Below, one piece after another: positions 14,937 to 15,223 of a stretch of 15,223 nt of DNA. This DNA comes from Candidatus Shapirobacteria bacterium (GTDB lineage Bacteria; Patescibacteriota; Microgenomatia; UBA12405). Location: positions 1-15,223 of the forward strand of contig JAPLYY010000105.1 in assembly GCA_026395315.1 (NCBI GenBank). The letters run 5' to 3'. Made by a program: the position numbers and the translations under genes. The first letter of the stretch is position 1. The number at the start of each line of letters is the position of its first letter. Under the pieces are notes generated by a model. It saw only the letters and a list, made by a program, of their open reading frames with translations. It had not been told where the DNA came from and did no database searches.

Positions 14937-15223
14937 ATGTCTATGAAAAAGTGCAGGGTATGCAAACATGATTTTTTGCCAAATCCAATTTTGGTTTATA
15001 AAAATATGCCGGGAATGGCTCAAAATTTTCCGGATAAAAATAGCTTAAAAAGTGATAAGGGAATTGATATGGATATTTATCAATGTAGCGGGTGTGGTTT
15101 GGTGCAATTAAACAATGATCCTGTCCCCTATTATAAAGAAGTGATCCGGGCGTCGGGGGTATCTGATGAAATGAAAGATTTTCGAGTAAAACAGTTCAAA
15201 AATTTTGTAGAAAAATATTCATT
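14937..15223 (+). CDS. Second sugar C-methyltransferase, N-terminal part (runs off window)
   Basis: The ATG directly after the Nudix stop opens a frame of 95 codons to the right edge. It aligns over its whole visible length with the start of the 11036 methyltransferase, at roughly half identity by eye: C6-x2-C9, LVYKNMP near 19-25, KGID at 41-44, C50-x2-C53 in CSGCGLVQL and VPYYKEVIR at 63-71. Only the zinc head and the lead into the SAM domain are inside the window, so catalytic motifs cannot be checked. It is a paralogue rather than a recent copy. It may methylate a different position or a different sugar. Confidence 0.85.
   Translation, partial: MSMKKCRVCKHDFLPNPILVYKNMPGMAQNFPDKNSLKSDKGIDMDIYQCSGCGLVQLNNDPVPYYKEVIRASGVSDEMKDFRVKQFKNFVEKYS

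Noticed and set aside
1..15223. CRISPR arrays, insertion sequences, tRNA or rRNA genes, rho-independent terminators
   Set aside because: Reading both strands gave no regularly spaced direct repeats, transposase motifs, cloverleaf-like sequence or convincing GC-rich hairpin followed by a T-run.

Overview
The window is AT-rich, gene-dense bacterial DNA that holds part of a cell-surface glycan biosynthesis locus. Genes are packed head to tail, many with 4-base ATGA/GTGA or 0-base junctions, and few starts have a clear Shine-Dalgarno site. The composition, the style of the proteins (NeuB-cupin family, CxxC sugar methyltransferases, split transketolase, a membrane protein with a beta-type ectodomain) and the dense packing would suit a Candidate Phyla Radiation bacterium such as Microgenomates. 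That assignment is an inference from style, since no ribosomal or marker gene is present. The genetic code appears standard: five other genes end in TGA inside short start/stop overlaps.

The locus has two divergent operons read outward from a 59-base gap at 6576-6634. That gap carries two perfect TATAAT boxes facing opposite ways, each only 6-7 bases from a start codon. The minus-strand operon runs 6575 to 1: an extended SDR sugar epimerase/reductase, a CxxC methyltransferase, a split transketolase (TPP-binding subunit, then a very short pyrimidine-domain subunit), a GtrB/DPM-like polyprenyl-phosphate glycosyltransferase, a B12-binding radical SAM enzyme, and a membrane protein that runs off the left edge. 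This last gene occupies 1-992 and is easy to miss because its stop lies outside the window.

The plus-strand operon starts with glucose-1-phosphate cytidylyltransferase (rfbF) and a CDP-glucose 4,6-dehydratase-like SDR (rfbG). A NeuB-family synthase follows, cut by one in-frame TGA from its C-terminal cupin domain, then a second SDR. After a 229-base gap come a TylC3/NovU-type sugar C-methyltransferase, a family 2 glycosyltransferase, a Rossmann-radical SAM fusion, a Nudix protein of GDP-mannose-hydrolase type, and the start of a second C-methyltransferase that runs off the right edge.

A working model (inference): RfbF and RfbG make CDP-4-keto-6-deoxyglucose. No RfbH (3-dehydratase) is visible, but a split transketolase and an SDR lie directly across the divergent promoter. 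A plausible reading is a TPP-dependent transfer of a two-carbon ketol unit onto the 4-keto sugar followed by SDR reduction, giving a branched-chain CDP-sugar. C-methyltransferases, radical SAM enzymes and a nonulosonate-type synthase would diversify the monosaccharides further, and the glycosyltransferases would assemble them at the membrane.
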